Numbered from the stretch's first letter, positions 1 through 9,608 are shown. The stretch is 34,626 bases of DNA from Nitrososphaera sp. (GCA_025449675.1 JANWIX010000064.1:1-34626); one strand, 5' to 3'. The notes: generated by a model from the letters alone, not told the origin. Translations and numbers: made by a program.

Positions 1-4
1 ATTT

Positions 5-2206
5 TTACTCTCTATCGATGAATTCGTCAGGCGTTGGCGGGTCGGGATTGAGCCCCTTTCTTTTTCTTACATCTCCAACGAGAGTCTTAAAGATCGAGTT
101 TGGAACCGGCAGCCATGACTTGAAATAAGTGTTCCAGAGCGCCTTTCCTGCAGTGGCTCCCCTCATCTTCTCTGAAAGATCAAACGTTTCTGACGCCGGG
201 ACTTCGCCCTGAATGATTGCCACAATGCCTTTCTGTTCAACGTTCAATAGTTTTCCACGCTTGCCAGCAAGGACTCCACCTACTGCTCCGATCTGCTCCT
301 GCGGGCACTTTACTTCGACGCCAAGTATAGGCTCTAGCAAGACAGGATCTGCGATAAGCATAGAACCCAGCATTGCCCTTCGAGTGGCTGGCATGAGCTG
401 CGCAAGCCCCCTGTGCGCCGGGTCCTCGTGCGGAACAAAGTGGTGAAGGACAAACTTTACTCCCCTGACCGATTCCTTTGCAATCGGGCCGTTGTGGATC
501 ACGTCATCAAAGCCCGAGCGGATAGAGTCCATCGATTCCTGGAGGAACTGGACACCCTTTGTCTCGTCTACAAGCATGTTGCCCGAGATGTCAACGGCCG
601 AAACGCTCCTTGCCTCGTCCGCGCTCCATCCCTTCTCCCTGAGTATCCTGGCCATCTCTTTCTTGTCCATGTCTTCCTTTATCTTGCCGGTCCTTATCAA
701 GTCCAAAATGTCATCCTGCAGGGGCTCGATGCGCATGAATATCTTGTTGTGCTTGTTGGGCGACTTGCTCATGATTGGCCCGGCCTTTGCCCTGATGGTT
801 TCTCTATAATTGATAAGCGGCTGGGTCGTGACGATGTCCAATCCAGCCTCCTGTAAGAGAGATGTCGCAATCTCTAGGTGAAGCACACCCATGCCTGCCA
901 TCAGCGTTTCGCCGGTCTCTTCGTTTATCTTTACAATCAGGTTCGGGTCCTCTACAGTAATCCTGCGGAGGTTTTCAACCAGCTTTGGCAGATCCTTGGG
1001 GTGTTTCGGCTCCACTGCTATCGTGACTACCGGCTCTGAAACGTACTTTATCGATTCAAACGCCGGGACGCCCTTTACTGTAGATATGGTTTCGCCTGCA
1101 ACGGCATAGTCAAGCCCGAGCAGTGCCGGGATATTTCCGGCGGGAATGACGCTCACTATTTCTCTGGTGCTGCCCATGTAGATGTTGACTGATTGGACCC
1201 TGCCAGGCCTCTTGGCATCTATAAGGAAAACATCGTCACCGTCTTTTATTGTGCCAGAGTACAGCCTTCCTGTAGCAACCCTGCCAGCCTGCGGGTCGAC
1301 GTTAATGGTTGTAACCATCATTAGCGCGGGACCTTTTTCGTCGCACGCAATCAGAGATTTGCCAATGTCCGAATTCAGATCGCCTGCCCAAATTTTCGGG
1401 ATTCTATATTTTTGAGCCACGTGAGGAGGAGGGTGGTGCTGGACGACCATTCCAAGAACCGCGTCATGGAGCGGGGATTTCAGCGCGAGCTCTTTGATGG
1501 CGTTGGGATCTGCAGATGTGTACGCATCATAGACTTCCTTGAACCCGATCTTGGTCTTGCTCCACATGTTAAAGTTAAAGCCCCACCTGTCCTTTGCCGA
1601 ACCAAATGCCACCGTGTTTCCCTGTATGCTAACCTTCCACTTTTCCTTGACTTCGGGCTCTGCGTAAATGTCAATTAGCTGGTTAAAGTGGGTGATAATG
1701 TTCATCAGCCACTTTTGCATTGCATTTGCGTCCAGCTTTAGCTCCTTGACGAGCCGGTCTATCTTGTTGATGTAAAGCACCGGCCTGACGCGCTCTTCCA
1801 GAGCCTGCCTGGTGACCGTCTCTGTCTGGGTCATGATGCCTTCAACAGAGTCTGATACCACCACTGCGCCGTCAATCGCGCGTAGCGCGCGGGTCACCCT
1901 GCCGGTAAAGTCGATGTGGCCTGGAGTGTCTATCATGTTGATGACGTATTCTTTGCCTTCGGTTTCGTAGAATAGTGTAACGTTTGCTCCCCTGATAGTC
2001 ATCTGCCGGTTCTGCTCCAGTTTCATAGAGTCGAGCGCCAGGGCCTGGCCGGCGACGGAAGGGGAGATGATGCCTGAAGCTGCGAGCAAGCTGTCGCTCA
2101 TGGTAGTCTTGCCGTGATCTACGTGTGCAATGACTCCAAAATTACGTATTTGGTCCTTGTTATGAATAATCCTCAGGATATCCTGAGTTGACTTGAACTT
2201 CGGCAT
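5..2206 (-). CDS. fusA: Archaeal translation elongation factor 2 (aEF-2)
   Basis: 733 aa ORF; GTPase motifs AHVDHGKTT, DTPGHIDF, NKIDR; diphthamide-site-like HRGLAQ near the C-terminus. Confidence 0.97.
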   Translation of the reverse strand: MPKFKSTQDILRIIHNKDQIRNFGVIAHVDHGKTTMSDSLLAASGIISPSVAGQALALDSMKLEQNRQMTIRGANVTLFYETEGKEYVINMIDTPGHIDFTGRVTRALRAIDGAVVVSDSVEGIMTQTETVTRQALEERVRPVLYINKIDRLVKELKLDANAMQKWLMNIITHFNQLIDIYAEPEVKEKWKVSIQGNTVAFGSAKDRWGFNFNMWSKTKIGFKEVYDAYTSADPNAIKELALKSPLHDAVLGMVVQHHPPPHVAQKYRIPKIWAGDLNSDIGKSLIACDEKGPALMMVTTINVDPQAGRVATGRLYSGTIKDGDDVFLIDAKRPGRVQSVNIYMGSTREIVSVIPAGNIPALLGLDYAVAGETISTVKGVPAFESIKYVSEPVVTIAVEPKHPKDLPKLVENLRRITVEDPNLIVKINEETGETLMAGMGVLHLEIATSLLQEAGLDIVTTQPLINYRETIRAKAGPIMSKSPNKHNKIFMRIEPLQDDILDLIRTGKIKEDMDKKEMARILREKGWSADEARSVSAVDISGNMLVDETKGVQFLQESMDSIRSGFDDVIHNGPIAKESVRGVKFVLHHFVPHEDPAHRGLAQLMPATRRAMLGSMLIADPVLLEPILGVEVKCPQEQIGAVGGVLAGKRGKLLNVEQKGIVAIIQGEVPASETFDLSEKMRGATAGKALWNTYFKSWLPVPNSIFKTLVGDVRKRKGLNPDPPTPDEFIDRE

Positions 2207-2277
2207 ACACTCAACCGAAAAAAGTTTTGCGCAGGACTATTAAATGTATCTTGCCTGCGATGAGCGAATGCTTCCGG

Positions 2278-2961
2278 TCACTTCATCATCTTTCGGTAGT
2301 CGCCTTCAAGCACTCCGGCTTCTTCATGCAGCCTGTCGATGTGTTTTGAAAGCCCTTCCGTTGTGTCAAACGGCGAGCCGCAGTAGGGGCACTGAAAGTT
2401 TGCCTTTGCAGCGTTCACAGTGTACGATATCGCTTTTGTGTCAATGATGCAGGCAGCACCTCCGGAAATCGCGTTCTCTTCGACTGCTAGGGAAATCTTT
2501 TCCATCCTTTCCGAAACGTCTTCTCGAAATAGCATGCCAAGCGCCGCGGCGTACGCGTGCACCATGACCTGCCTGACCTTGTTCTTGTCCATCAGGGCAA
2601 GAGCTTCTTTGATCGTAGTCTGGGGGTTCACGGCCAGCACCGGGCTTGTCATTATCTCGCGCAACTTTACCTTGCCGGGGTTTCTTCCTTGGGAGGTTAC
2701 CTTGAATAGCACATCGGTCTTGCTGACGATTCCTACTACCTCGCCCTTGTTGGAAACGAGTATGCTGCGCGCATTCTTCTCCTGCATGGATGCAAGTGCC
2801 TCTTCAGCAGTGCTGCTGGTTTCAAGTATTGCGATATCTGACTTCATTACCTCGCCTACGGGCGATGCCAAAAGAGCCGCAATGTTGCCAGCAGTCACGC
2901 TAGCGTGCTCGGCACCTGGTCCGTTTCCTGGTGAAGTCATCCCACTTATTCTAGACAACAA
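2278..2961 (-). CDS. CBS-pair protein with C-terminal C2H2-type zinc finger
   Basis: 227 aa ORF; two CBS-like repeats (ARSILVSNKGEVVGIVSKTDVLFKV and VRQVMVHAYAAALGMLFREDV) followed by FQCPYCGSPFDTTEGLSKHIDRLH. Confidence 0.85.
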   Translation of the reverse strand: MLSRISGMTSPGNGPGAEHASVTAGNIAALLASPVGEVMKSDIAILETSSTAEEALASMQEKNARSILVSNKGEVVGIVSKTDVLFKVTSQGRNPGKVKLREIMTSPVLAVNPQTTIKEALALMDKNKVRQVMVHAYAAALGMLFREDVSERMEKISLAVEENAISGGAACIIDTKAISYTVNAAKANFQCPYCGSPFDTTEGLSKHIDRLHEEAGVLEGDYRKMMK

Positions 2962-3093
2962 TCTTGTATTTTAGCACTTCTATAAAAAGAATTCAAATTA
3001 GACACATGACCCCTGTGTATTTCTGCAAGTTTCACACTAATATTCAACTATAAACAAAAAGTTTAACTATTTCCTTTGCAGTGAGCAGCTCTC

Positions 3094-3150
3094 ATGTCAA
3101 CAAACAAGACTACGCATGCTAAAGTGGCAAGAACTGAGGGACTGGCCTAG
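3094..3150 (+). CDS. Putative 18-codon upstream ORF (MSTNKTTHAKVARTEGLA*) preceding dodecin
   Basis: ATG at 3094, in-frame TAG at 3148-3150, one nt before the ATG (3152) of dodecin; lies downstream of TATA-like ACTATAAAC near 3048-3056. Confidence 0.3.
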   Translation: MSTNKTTHAKVARTEGLA

Positions 3151-3151
3151 A

Positions 3152-3355
3152 ATGGTATTCAAGTACATCGATATCCTTGGCGAATCGGCAAAGGGATTCG
3201 ACGATGCGGTCCAAAATGCCGTTGAAGAAACAGCACAGACGGTAAAGGACATAAGGACTGCAGAAGTAACCAAAATGAACGTAGTAGTATCAAACGACAA
3301 GATAGTAGAGTACCAGGTAGTTATGCGCGTGGCGTTCAAAGTAAAGAGAAAATAG
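3152..3355 (+). CDS. Dodecin-family flavin-binding protein
   Basis: Internal ATG of ORF 3116..3355 gives MVFKYIDILGESAKGFDDAVQNAVEETAQTVKDIRTAEVTKMNVVVSNDKIVEYQVVMRVAFKVKRK, matching dodecin length and pattern. Confidence 0.85.
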   Translation: MVFKYIDILGESAKGFDDAVQNAVEETAQTVKDIRTAEVTKMNVVVSNDKIVEYQVVMRVAFKVKRK

Positions 3356-3379
3356 GACAACGACGACAAGTCCTATTTT
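3349..3379 (+). terminator. Terminator-like hairpin overlapping the dodecin stop codon
   Basis: Perfect 10-bp inverted repeat AAAATAGGAC / GTCCTATTTT with 11-nt loop, ending in a T-run. Confidence 0.45.
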
Positions 3380-3444
3380 CACCAAAGCGGATCGCCTTGC
3401 CATCCGCATTAATTTAATATTGACAGTGCTAGAACCCTGAGGCG

Positions 3445-4269
3445 ATGGAGATAACGGTGGGCCACACGCCCGACGCCGACGATGCGTTCATGTTCTATGG
3501 CATGGCCACCGGCAAGGTCAGGTCCCGGCTAGCAGTCAAGCACGTAGTCGAAGACATTGAAACGCTCAACAAAAAGGCACTAAGACACGAGCTTGATGTG
3601 ACTGCTGTATCGGCCCACGCGCTAGGCTATCTGGACGACTATGTCATTCTAAAGAGCGGCGGCAGCTTTGGTCTGGACTATGGCCCGATAGTCATTTCGA
3701 AAAAGAAAATGGATGCCGCCGAGCTTTGCAGAGCAACGATCGCGATCCCGGGGAAACTGACTTCGGCCAACCTTCTTCTCATGCTTGCGATAGGCAGATT
3801 CGAAGCAGCCGAGATGTCATTTGAAGCGATACCCGATGCAGTGGAATCCGGCAGGGCAGGCGCAGGGCTCGTCATTCATGAGGCACAAATAACCTATGAC
3901 AGAAAAAAATTCGTGAAGGTCTTTGACCTGGGGAGCTGGTGGGCTTCCAACAATACGGGGCTTCCTGTCCCGCTCGGCATCAACGTGGCAAGCACCCGTT
4001 CGATGGACAGCCAAACGATAGAGGATTTCAGCGAGCTCTTTACAAGATCGATTGCCTACGGCCTTGACAATGTCGGAGAAGCAGTAGACTATGCTATGCA
4101 GTACGGCCGAGGCCAGCCAAAGGAAACAATAACAAAGTTTGTGAAGATGTACGTCAACGATCTCACTCTCGACATGGGTCAGAAGGGCAGGGAAGCAATC
4201 GCAAGAATGTTTGAACTGGCGAGGGAAAAGAGACTGATAGAAAAAGAAGTAAAGATTAAAGTTGTCTAG
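3445..4269 (+). CDS. mqnD: 1,4-dihydroxy-6-naphthoate synthase-like (futalosine menaquinone pathway, MqnD/MqnA family)
   Basis: 274 aa ORF; GHTPDADDAFMFYGM N-terminus, GLVIHEAQITY, DLGSWW, GLPVPLG motifs; next to mqnE/mqnC. Confidence 0.85.
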   Translation: MEITVGHTPDADDAFMFYGMATGKVRSRLAVKHVVEDIETLNKKALRHELDVTAVSAHALGYLDDYVILKSGGSFGLDYGPIVISKKKMDAAELCRATIAIPGKLTSANLLLMLAIGRFEAAEMSFEAIPDAVESGRAGAGLVIHEAQITYDRKKFVKVFDLGSWWASNNTGLPVPLGINVASTRSMDSQTIEDFSELFTRSIAYGLDNVGEAVDYAMQYGRGQPKETITKFVKMYVNDLTLDMGQKGREAIARMFELAREKRLIEKEVKIKVV

Positions 4270-5372
4270 AGCCTGCGAATGATGTTGAAAAAAGTGTCCC
4301 TCTGCGCCGGCTCTCGCTTTATTTCTCTGACCATACTTGCCAGCTCCTCAAGTGACGTTCCCGAAGATTTGCCAGCTGCCTTGAATATTTCTTCGGAATG
4401 TGCCGTTCCCACCATGTCGTTTCCGCCGTACGAAAGAGCTACCTGAGCCACCTTCTTGCCAAGTGCCACCCAGTAGACAGAGATGTTCTTTAGCACGCTT
4501 GCCAGCAGCAGACGCGATACTGCGATCACGCGCAGGTCATATGGCGACGGGCTTTCAGCCGTAACCAGGCCTTTTTGCTCAAGCTCGGTATTTTCGAGGC
4601 TGAACTTGAGCGGAATAAATGTCGTAAAGCCCCCGGTCTTTTTCTGGAGCTCCCTTATTTTCAGGACATGATCTACAATGTGCTCTGGCTTCTCTATGTG
4701 ACCAAAGAGCATCGTGCAATTGCTCTTTATCCCCAGCTCGTGCGCCTGGCGCGCGGTGTCAAGCCATTCCTCGCCGGAGCACTTGCCCACAACTATCTTG
4801 TTCCTCGTTTCAGGGTGGAATATTTCAGCACCTCCACCGGGAAGCGCGTCAAGGCCCGCGGTTTTCAGCCGTGACAGTACCTCTTTGATAGAATTCTTGG
4901 TCAGCCTTGCGATAAAAAAGATCTCTGCCGGAGTGAACGCCTTGATCGTGACCTTTGGCCTTTCTGCCTTGATAGCCTGCATCATTTTTTCATAATAGTC
5001 AAGCCCGAGCTTTGGGTGGAACCCGCCTACTATGTGGAGCTCTGTGGCGCCAAGCTGGTCCGCTGCCTCCCTTGCCCTTGCGACTATCTGATCAGTAGTA
5101 AGGGTGTAGGCGTCGGACTCGCCGCCTTTTCTGTAAAAAGCACATAGCGGGCAGCTGGCTGCGCAAACATTGGTGTAATTGAGATAGTAGGATGAAACGA
5201 ACGTGACAGTATCGCCGCAAAGGTCGCGGCGAAGTTTGTCAGCCGCCGATCCCAGAACGAACAGGTTTTCTTCCTGCATCAGCTGCACGCCGTCGCCGTA
5301 CGAGAGCTCCTCGCCCGCAAGGGCCTTTTCAAGCGCAGGAGTGCCGCCTGCAACCGGCTCGCTCTTTTGCAA
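4266..5372 (-). CDS. mqnE: Radical SAM aminofutalosine synthase (MqnE)
   Basis: CAASCPLCAF radical SAM motif (CxxxCxxC), HIVGGFHPKLGLDYY. Start placed at TTG 5372 (track ORF extends to 5468); TATA-like TTTATAAT (minus strand) about 27 bp upstream. Confidence 0.85.
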   Translation of the reverse strand: MQKSEPVAGGTPALEKALAGEELSYGDGVQLMQEENLFVLGSAADKLRRDLCGDTVTFVSSYYLNYTNVCAASCPLCAFYRKGGESDAYTLTTDQIVARAREAADQLGATELHIVGGFHPKLGLDYYEKMMQAIKAERPKVTIKAFTPAEIFFIARLTKNSIKEVLSRLKTAGLDALPGGGAEIFHPETRNKIVVGKCSGEEWLDTARQAHELGIKSNCTMLFGHIEKPEHIVDHVLKIRELQKKTGGFTTFIPLKFSLENTELEQKGLVTAESPSPYDLRVIAVSRLLLASVLKNISVYWVALGKKVAQVALSYGGNDMVGTAHSEEIFKAAGKSSGTSLEELASMVREIKREPAQRDTFFNIIRRL

Positions 5373-5470
5373 ACATTGATGATTGCTCCAGAGGTCATTA
5401 TAAATCGTTGTCGGACTTGCTCCACGAGGACTTGAAGGAATAAATAACAATAAACGCCCACGAACCACAG

Positions 5471-6595
5471 TTGCAGAGCAAGCTGGTTCAGGACTTCATC
5501 AGAAAATCCGATATCAACGACATCTTGGACCGCGCCCTTGAAGGGCACAGTCTCGGCCTTGATGACTGCGTCAGGCTTGTCAAATCCGATGACGTTTACT
5601 CTATGGGCCTCGTGGCCAACATACTTCGCCGGCGCCTCTTCGGAGACACTATTACTTTTATCAACAACATTATCCTGAATTACACGAACGTCTGCGTAAC
5701 CTACTGCAAGTTCTGTGCGTTTTACCGGCCACCGGGACACGAAGAAACGTATACCGTGCCGGTGGACGAGATCGTCAAACGAGTCGCAACATCGCGTGAA
5801 ATGTTTGGCATAACCCAGGTGCTCATTCAGGGCGGCCACAACCCAAACCTGGGAATTCAATATTATGAAGATGCGTTCAAGGCGATAAAGATCAAGTGCC
5901 CAGAGGTCGGGATCAACGGGCTTTCGCCTTCGGAAGTTGACATGATTGCAAAAGTGGAGAGGAGCAGCACAAGGGAGGTGCTGGCCCGGCTAAAGGCAGC
6001 CGGAATGGACACGTTTGCTGGCGGCGGGGCAGAGATCCTTGAGGACAGGGTGAAAGAAGAGATCAGCCCTCTAAAGATAAAGAGCCACGAGTGGCTGCGC
6101 ATAATGGAGGAGGCGCACCAGCTGGGCCTGAAATCGGTGGCCACGATGATGTACGGAAGCGTTGAAACTGACGAGGAACGCGCCAGCCACATAATAAAAA
6201 TAGCCGAGCTCCAGGCCAGGACTCGCGGCTTTATGGTCTTTATCCCGTGGAGCTTTGAGCCGAACAGGACAGAGATGCAGGCAGAGGGACTGATAAAGTA
6301 CCCGTCAGGCGGCCTCAATCTCTTGAAAATGATCGCGATTTCAAGGATTATGTTTTCTGGTCTTATCGATCATCTGCAGTCTTCATGGCTGACGAACGGC
6401 ATAGGGATGGCGCAGCTCGCGCTAAACTACGGCGCCGATGACTTTGGCGGCACGCTCATCGGAGAGGAAGTGGTGAGCGCGACGGGGGCAAGATCAACAG
6501 AACTGACCTCTGATCGCATAATTGCGGCAGTAAAACAGGCCGGCTTTCGGGTCGCAGAGCGCGACAATATGTACAGGATCATAAAGTACCACTAA
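5471..6595 (+). CDS. mqnC: Radical SAM cyclic dehypoxanthine futalosine synthase (MqnC)
   Basis: CVTYCKFCAFYR radical SAM motif, VLIQGGHNPNLGIQYYED; 374 aa; TTG start with TATA-like AATAAATAAC upstream. Confidence 0.88.
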   Translation: MQSKLVQDFIRKSDINDILDRALEGHSLGLDDCVRLVKSDDVYSMGLVANILRRRLFGDTITFINNIILNYTNVCVTYCKFCAFYRPPGHEETYTVPVDEIVKRVATSREMFGITQVLIQGGHNPNLGIQYYEDAFKAIKIKCPEVGINGLSPSEVDMIAKVERSSTREVLARLKAAGMDTFAGGGAEILEDRVKEEISPLKIKSHEWLRIMEEAHQLGLKSVATMMYGSVETDEERASHIIKIAELQARTRGFMVFIPWSFEPNRTEMQAEGLIKYPSGGLNLLKMIAISRIMFSGLIDHLQSSWLTNGIGMAQLALNYGADDFGGTLIGEEVVSATGARSTELTSDRIIAAVKQAGFRVAERDNMYRIIKYH

Positions 6596-8036
6596 AGTAC
6601 TCGCTCCATCTCTTGTCCACAATACTCTTGGTCTGCTCGTCCACCTCGACGAGCTGCTGGATCTCACGCATATAGCCTTCCTCGCGGGTTTTTGTTGTCG
6701 CGTCGATTCCCAGCTTTGACCCAAGGTTCACGAGAGGCGAAGCTGGATCCAGAGTATCGGTCGGCGTGTTGTTGATGATGATAGTGTCGCGGGCCGGATC
6801 TGCGCGCGTAGTCACGGCCCATATCACGTCGTTCATGTCGTGCACGTTGATTTCGCTGTCGACTACGATAAACATCTTTGTCAGCGACAGCTGGCCCATG
6901 CCCCAGAGGCCCATCATCACCTTCTTTGCCTGCCCGGGGTATTGCTTCTTTATCGATATTATCGCAAGCCCCTGAAACCACCCTGCGGCAGGCATGGAAA
7001 AGTCGACCACTTCTGGATGGAACATCTGCACCAGCGGCAGGAACGAGCGCTCTATCACCTTGCCAATGTATGCGTCCTCGAGTACGGGCCGGCCCACAAC
7101 GGTTGTCAGGTAGATAGGAGCCTTTCTTCTCATAATTCCGGTCAGCGTAAAAGTTGGAAACGGCTCGGCCGGAGTGTAATATCCTGTGTGATCTCCAAAC
7201 GGGCCTTCCATCCTGATGTCGTTTGGATCCACGTAACCTTCGAGCACTATTTCGGCATTTGCAGGCACTTCCAGATCCACCGTCTTGCACTTAACTAGCT
7301 TCACTCCCTTTTTTCTAGTGATGCCGGAGAAGAGAAACTTGTCCATCCCTTCTGGAACTGGCGCAACAGCGCTGAAAACGGTCGCAGGGTCCGCTCCTAT
7401 CACTATTGCGACTTCAATCCTTTTGTTCTGCTCTTTGAGCATCTTGTAGTGCTGCGCCCCGCGCTTGTGGATCTGCCAGTGCATTATCGCGTGATGGTCG
7501 TCGACTATCTGGATCCTGTAGACGCCAAAATTGCGGATTTCAGTTTCTGGATGCTTTGTGACAGTGAGGCCAAATGTAATGAAGCGGCCTGCATCCCCGG
7601 CAAATGACTTTAGCACAGGCATAGAGTTCAACGACGCATTATCAGTTTCGATAATCTCAGTTACCGGCCCGCTATCAACATACTTGGGGCCGTACTCGCC
7701 TATCTCTGACAACTTGGGCAGCATCTTTAGCTTGCCTAGCACGCCTGACGGCATTTTCATCTTTGTCAGATCTACGATGCGCCTGCCGATATCGACAAAA
7801 TCGTCGGTCTCTAGCGCAATTCCCAACCTTTTCATGCTTCCAAAGGCGTTGCCAAGTACCTTCATCTTGGAGCCTTCGACGTTTTCAAAGAGCACCGCGG
7901 GCGAGTCTGCGGAATACATGAGCCTGCGCATGATTTCTGCAATTTCAAGGTGCGGGCTGACAGCCGCCTTTACGCGCTTTAGCTGCCCTGCCCTTTCAAT
8001 GGCTTCAAGATATTCGCCGAGGCTTTCAAACGGCAT
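6579..8036 (-). CDS. UbiD-family decarboxylase
   Basis: 485 aa ORF with UbiD-type motifs (EGPFGDHTGYYTPAEPFPTFTLTGIMRRKAPIYLTTVVGRPVLEDAYIGKVIERSFLPLVQ); adjacent to mqn genes. Confidence 0.92.
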   Translation of the reverse strand: MPFESLGEYLEAIERAGQLKRVKAAVSPHLEIAEIMRRLMYSADSPAVLFENVEGSKMKVLGNAFGSMKRLGIALETDDFVDIGRRIVDLTKMKMPSGVLGKLKMLPKLSEIGEYGPKYVDSGPVTEIIETDNASLNSMPVLKSFAGDAGRFITFGLTVTKHPETEIRNFGVYRIQIVDDHHAIMHWQIHKRGAQHYKMLKEQNKRIEVAIVIGADPATVFSAVAPVPEGMDKFLFSGITRKKGVKLVKCKTVDLEVPANAEIVLEGYVDPNDIRMEGPFGDHTGYYTPAEPFPTFTLTGIMRRKAPIYLTTVVGRPVLEDAYIGKVIERSFLPLVQMFHPEVVDFSMPAAGWFQGLAIISIKKQYPGQAKKVMMGLWGMGQLSLTKMFIVVDSEINVHDMNDVIWAVTTRADPARDTIIINNTPTDTLDPASPLVNLGSKLGIDATTKTREEGYMREIQQLVEVDEQTKSIVDKRWSEYFSGTL

Positions 8037-8140
8037 CTGCCAGCAGCTATTGAGAGAACTCTAGATAAGCGTTGCCAAATGAGCATTCGATGGGCTTGAG
8101 AATATTGAACGCGCTTTTTGTGAATGGAATCCGGGCGTGA

Positions 8141-8554
8141 CTAGTTGCGCCTGCTCTTGAGGAATGTGTTCGTGTCCTTGCGCACCAGCGGTATTATCTT
8201 TTTCATGATTATGTCGTGCACGTTTCCCTTGTTCACTTCAAATGACAGGAGAAGAACGTAGTAGAGCCTGCTATTTTCATCCGCAATAGGAATAGTGGCC
8301 CTGATTATCTTTGCATAGTGTGACATGGCATAGTTTACCTTGCCCAGCAGGTACTCCCATCGAAGCCTGGTATACTGGCGCGTCGCGGCGGTGATGGCAT
8401 ACTGCACCCTTTCCTCCGGACTCAGGATCGGCTTGAGCCCCTTCCTGTCGGCAGTGGCAACAAGGTGGCCGTCTTCGTCTGCAATTCCGGCAAACCGGAT
8501 CGTCGGGTCAAGCGTGACTATTTTATCACAGAATTCTTGGAAGAATGATTTCAT
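8141..8554 (-). CDS. Conserved hypothetical protein (possible roadblock/DUF6659-type)
   Basis: 137 aa ORF on the dense coding strand; RFAGIADEDGHLVATADRKGLKP resembles small sensor/roadblock folds. Confidence 0.65.
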   Translation of the reverse strand: MKSFFQEFCDKIVTLDPTIRFAGIADEDGHLVATADRKGLKPILSPEERVQYAITAATRQYTRLRWEYLLGKVNYAMSHYAKIIRATIPIADENSRLYYVLLLSFEVNKGNVHDIIMKKIIPLVRKDTNTFLKSRRN

Positions 8555-8682
8555 TCAGTATCCCTCGAGTTTCTGGGTATATTTGATTTTCTTTTGAAGC
8601 TAGGCGAATCAGCTTTATCTAGCAGATCTGGATTGAGCTATTGCTGTTAATTTGCTGTAAACAGCCCAGCCTAGGGAGTCAG

Positions 8683-9090
8683 TTACAAAAAGCGGCGTTC
8701 TGATGCGTTTATCGGATAATCGTTTGCACTCATGTCTCTCCTTTGAACAAGACCTTCAGAATCGAATTCCCAGTGCTCATTTCCATGCGTCCTCATCCAA
8801 TGACCTGTTTCAGAGTCGCGCCATTCGTATTCAAAGCGGACAGATATCCGATTATCTCCGTAGGTCCACAGTTCCTTCATTAATTTGTAATCGAGTTCTC
8901 TAGCCCACTTGCGCTTAAGGAATTCGATTATCGCAGCCCGGCCCTTCAGAAATTCGGTGCGATTTCTCCATACGCAGTCTTCAGTGTACGCCAAGGCTAC
9001 AGCTTCAGGATTTCTACAGTTCCACAGTCGCTCTGCGCCCTCCACCTTTGCTTTCGCGGTTTCCGCCGTAAACGGTGGTCTCGGGCTCAT
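8683..9090 (-). CDS. DUF1348 / nuclear transport factor 2-like small protein
   Basis: From internal Met: MSPRPPFTAETAKAKVEGAERLWNCRNPEAVALAYTEDCVWRNRTEFLKGR...; matches the DUF1348/SnoaL-like pattern. Confidence 0.85.
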   Translation of the reverse strand: MSPRPPFTAETAKAKVEGAERLWNCRNPEAVALAYTEDCVWRNRTEFLKGRAAIIEFLKRKWARELDYKLMKELWTYGDNRISVRFEYEWRDSETGHWMRTHGNEHWEFDSEGLVQRRDMSANDYPINASERRFL

Positions 9091-9179
9091 TGCGTGATTA
9101 ATGTTGCTGCGCCGGATAAAAGTCAGAAAGTAACATTGGGGTAACCCAGTGAACAAGCAGTTTCCAGGTTACCTTAGCG

Positions 9180-9557
9180 TCACCTTTCTATATCCAATGC
9201 CTGCTTGAATCCTCTGGGTTTCTTGTCCCGAAACACGTCGGCTGCGCAGTACCTCGTAGAGAACTCGCCCATTTGTTCCAGAATGGGTCTGAGGTGCCCG
9301 GCCTTTTCGGTTAGCTCGTACTCGACCCTAAGTGGCATCTCGGGATAGACGTGCCTTTTGACAAGCTCATCGCGCTCCATCTCTCTGAGCCTCAGGGACA
9401 GAGTCTTTGAGTTAATCTCTTCCACAGAATCCAAGAGCTCGTTGAATCTTGTCTTTCCGTATAGCATCATGTCACGAAGTATGAGCACAGTGAATTTTCT
9501 CCCAATGAGATCAAATGTATTGTGGATAGGACATGATTTTAGTTGTGGTGATTCCAA
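9180..9557 (-). CDS. HxlR-family winged-helix transcriptional regulator
   Basis: 125 aa; CPIHNTFDLIGRKFTVLILRDMMLYGKTRFNELLDSVEEINSKTLSLRLREMERDELVKR is typical HxlR. Confidence 0.92.
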   Translation of the reverse strand: MESPQLKSCPIHNTFDLIGRKFTVLILRDMMLYGKTRFNELLDSVEEINSKTLSLRLREMERDELVKRHVYPEMPLRVEYELTEKAGHLRPILEQMGEFSTRYCAADVFRDKKPRGFKQALDIER

Positions 9558-9596
9558 GTTACCAATTTTTCACCTGCATACAATTTTGTTACTTTC

Positions 9597-9608
9597 TAAC
9601 TTATATAG
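9597..9608 (+). promoter_or_regulatory. TATA box for the DsrE-like gene
   Basis: TAACTTATATAG followed by SD-like GGTGA at 9642-9646 and GTG start at 9651. Confidence 0.5.

Noticed and set aside
213-1678. Plus-strand ORFs opposite the aEF-2 gene
   Set aside because: Antisense shadow ORFs of a high-GC coding region; peptides are low-complexity and resemble no family.
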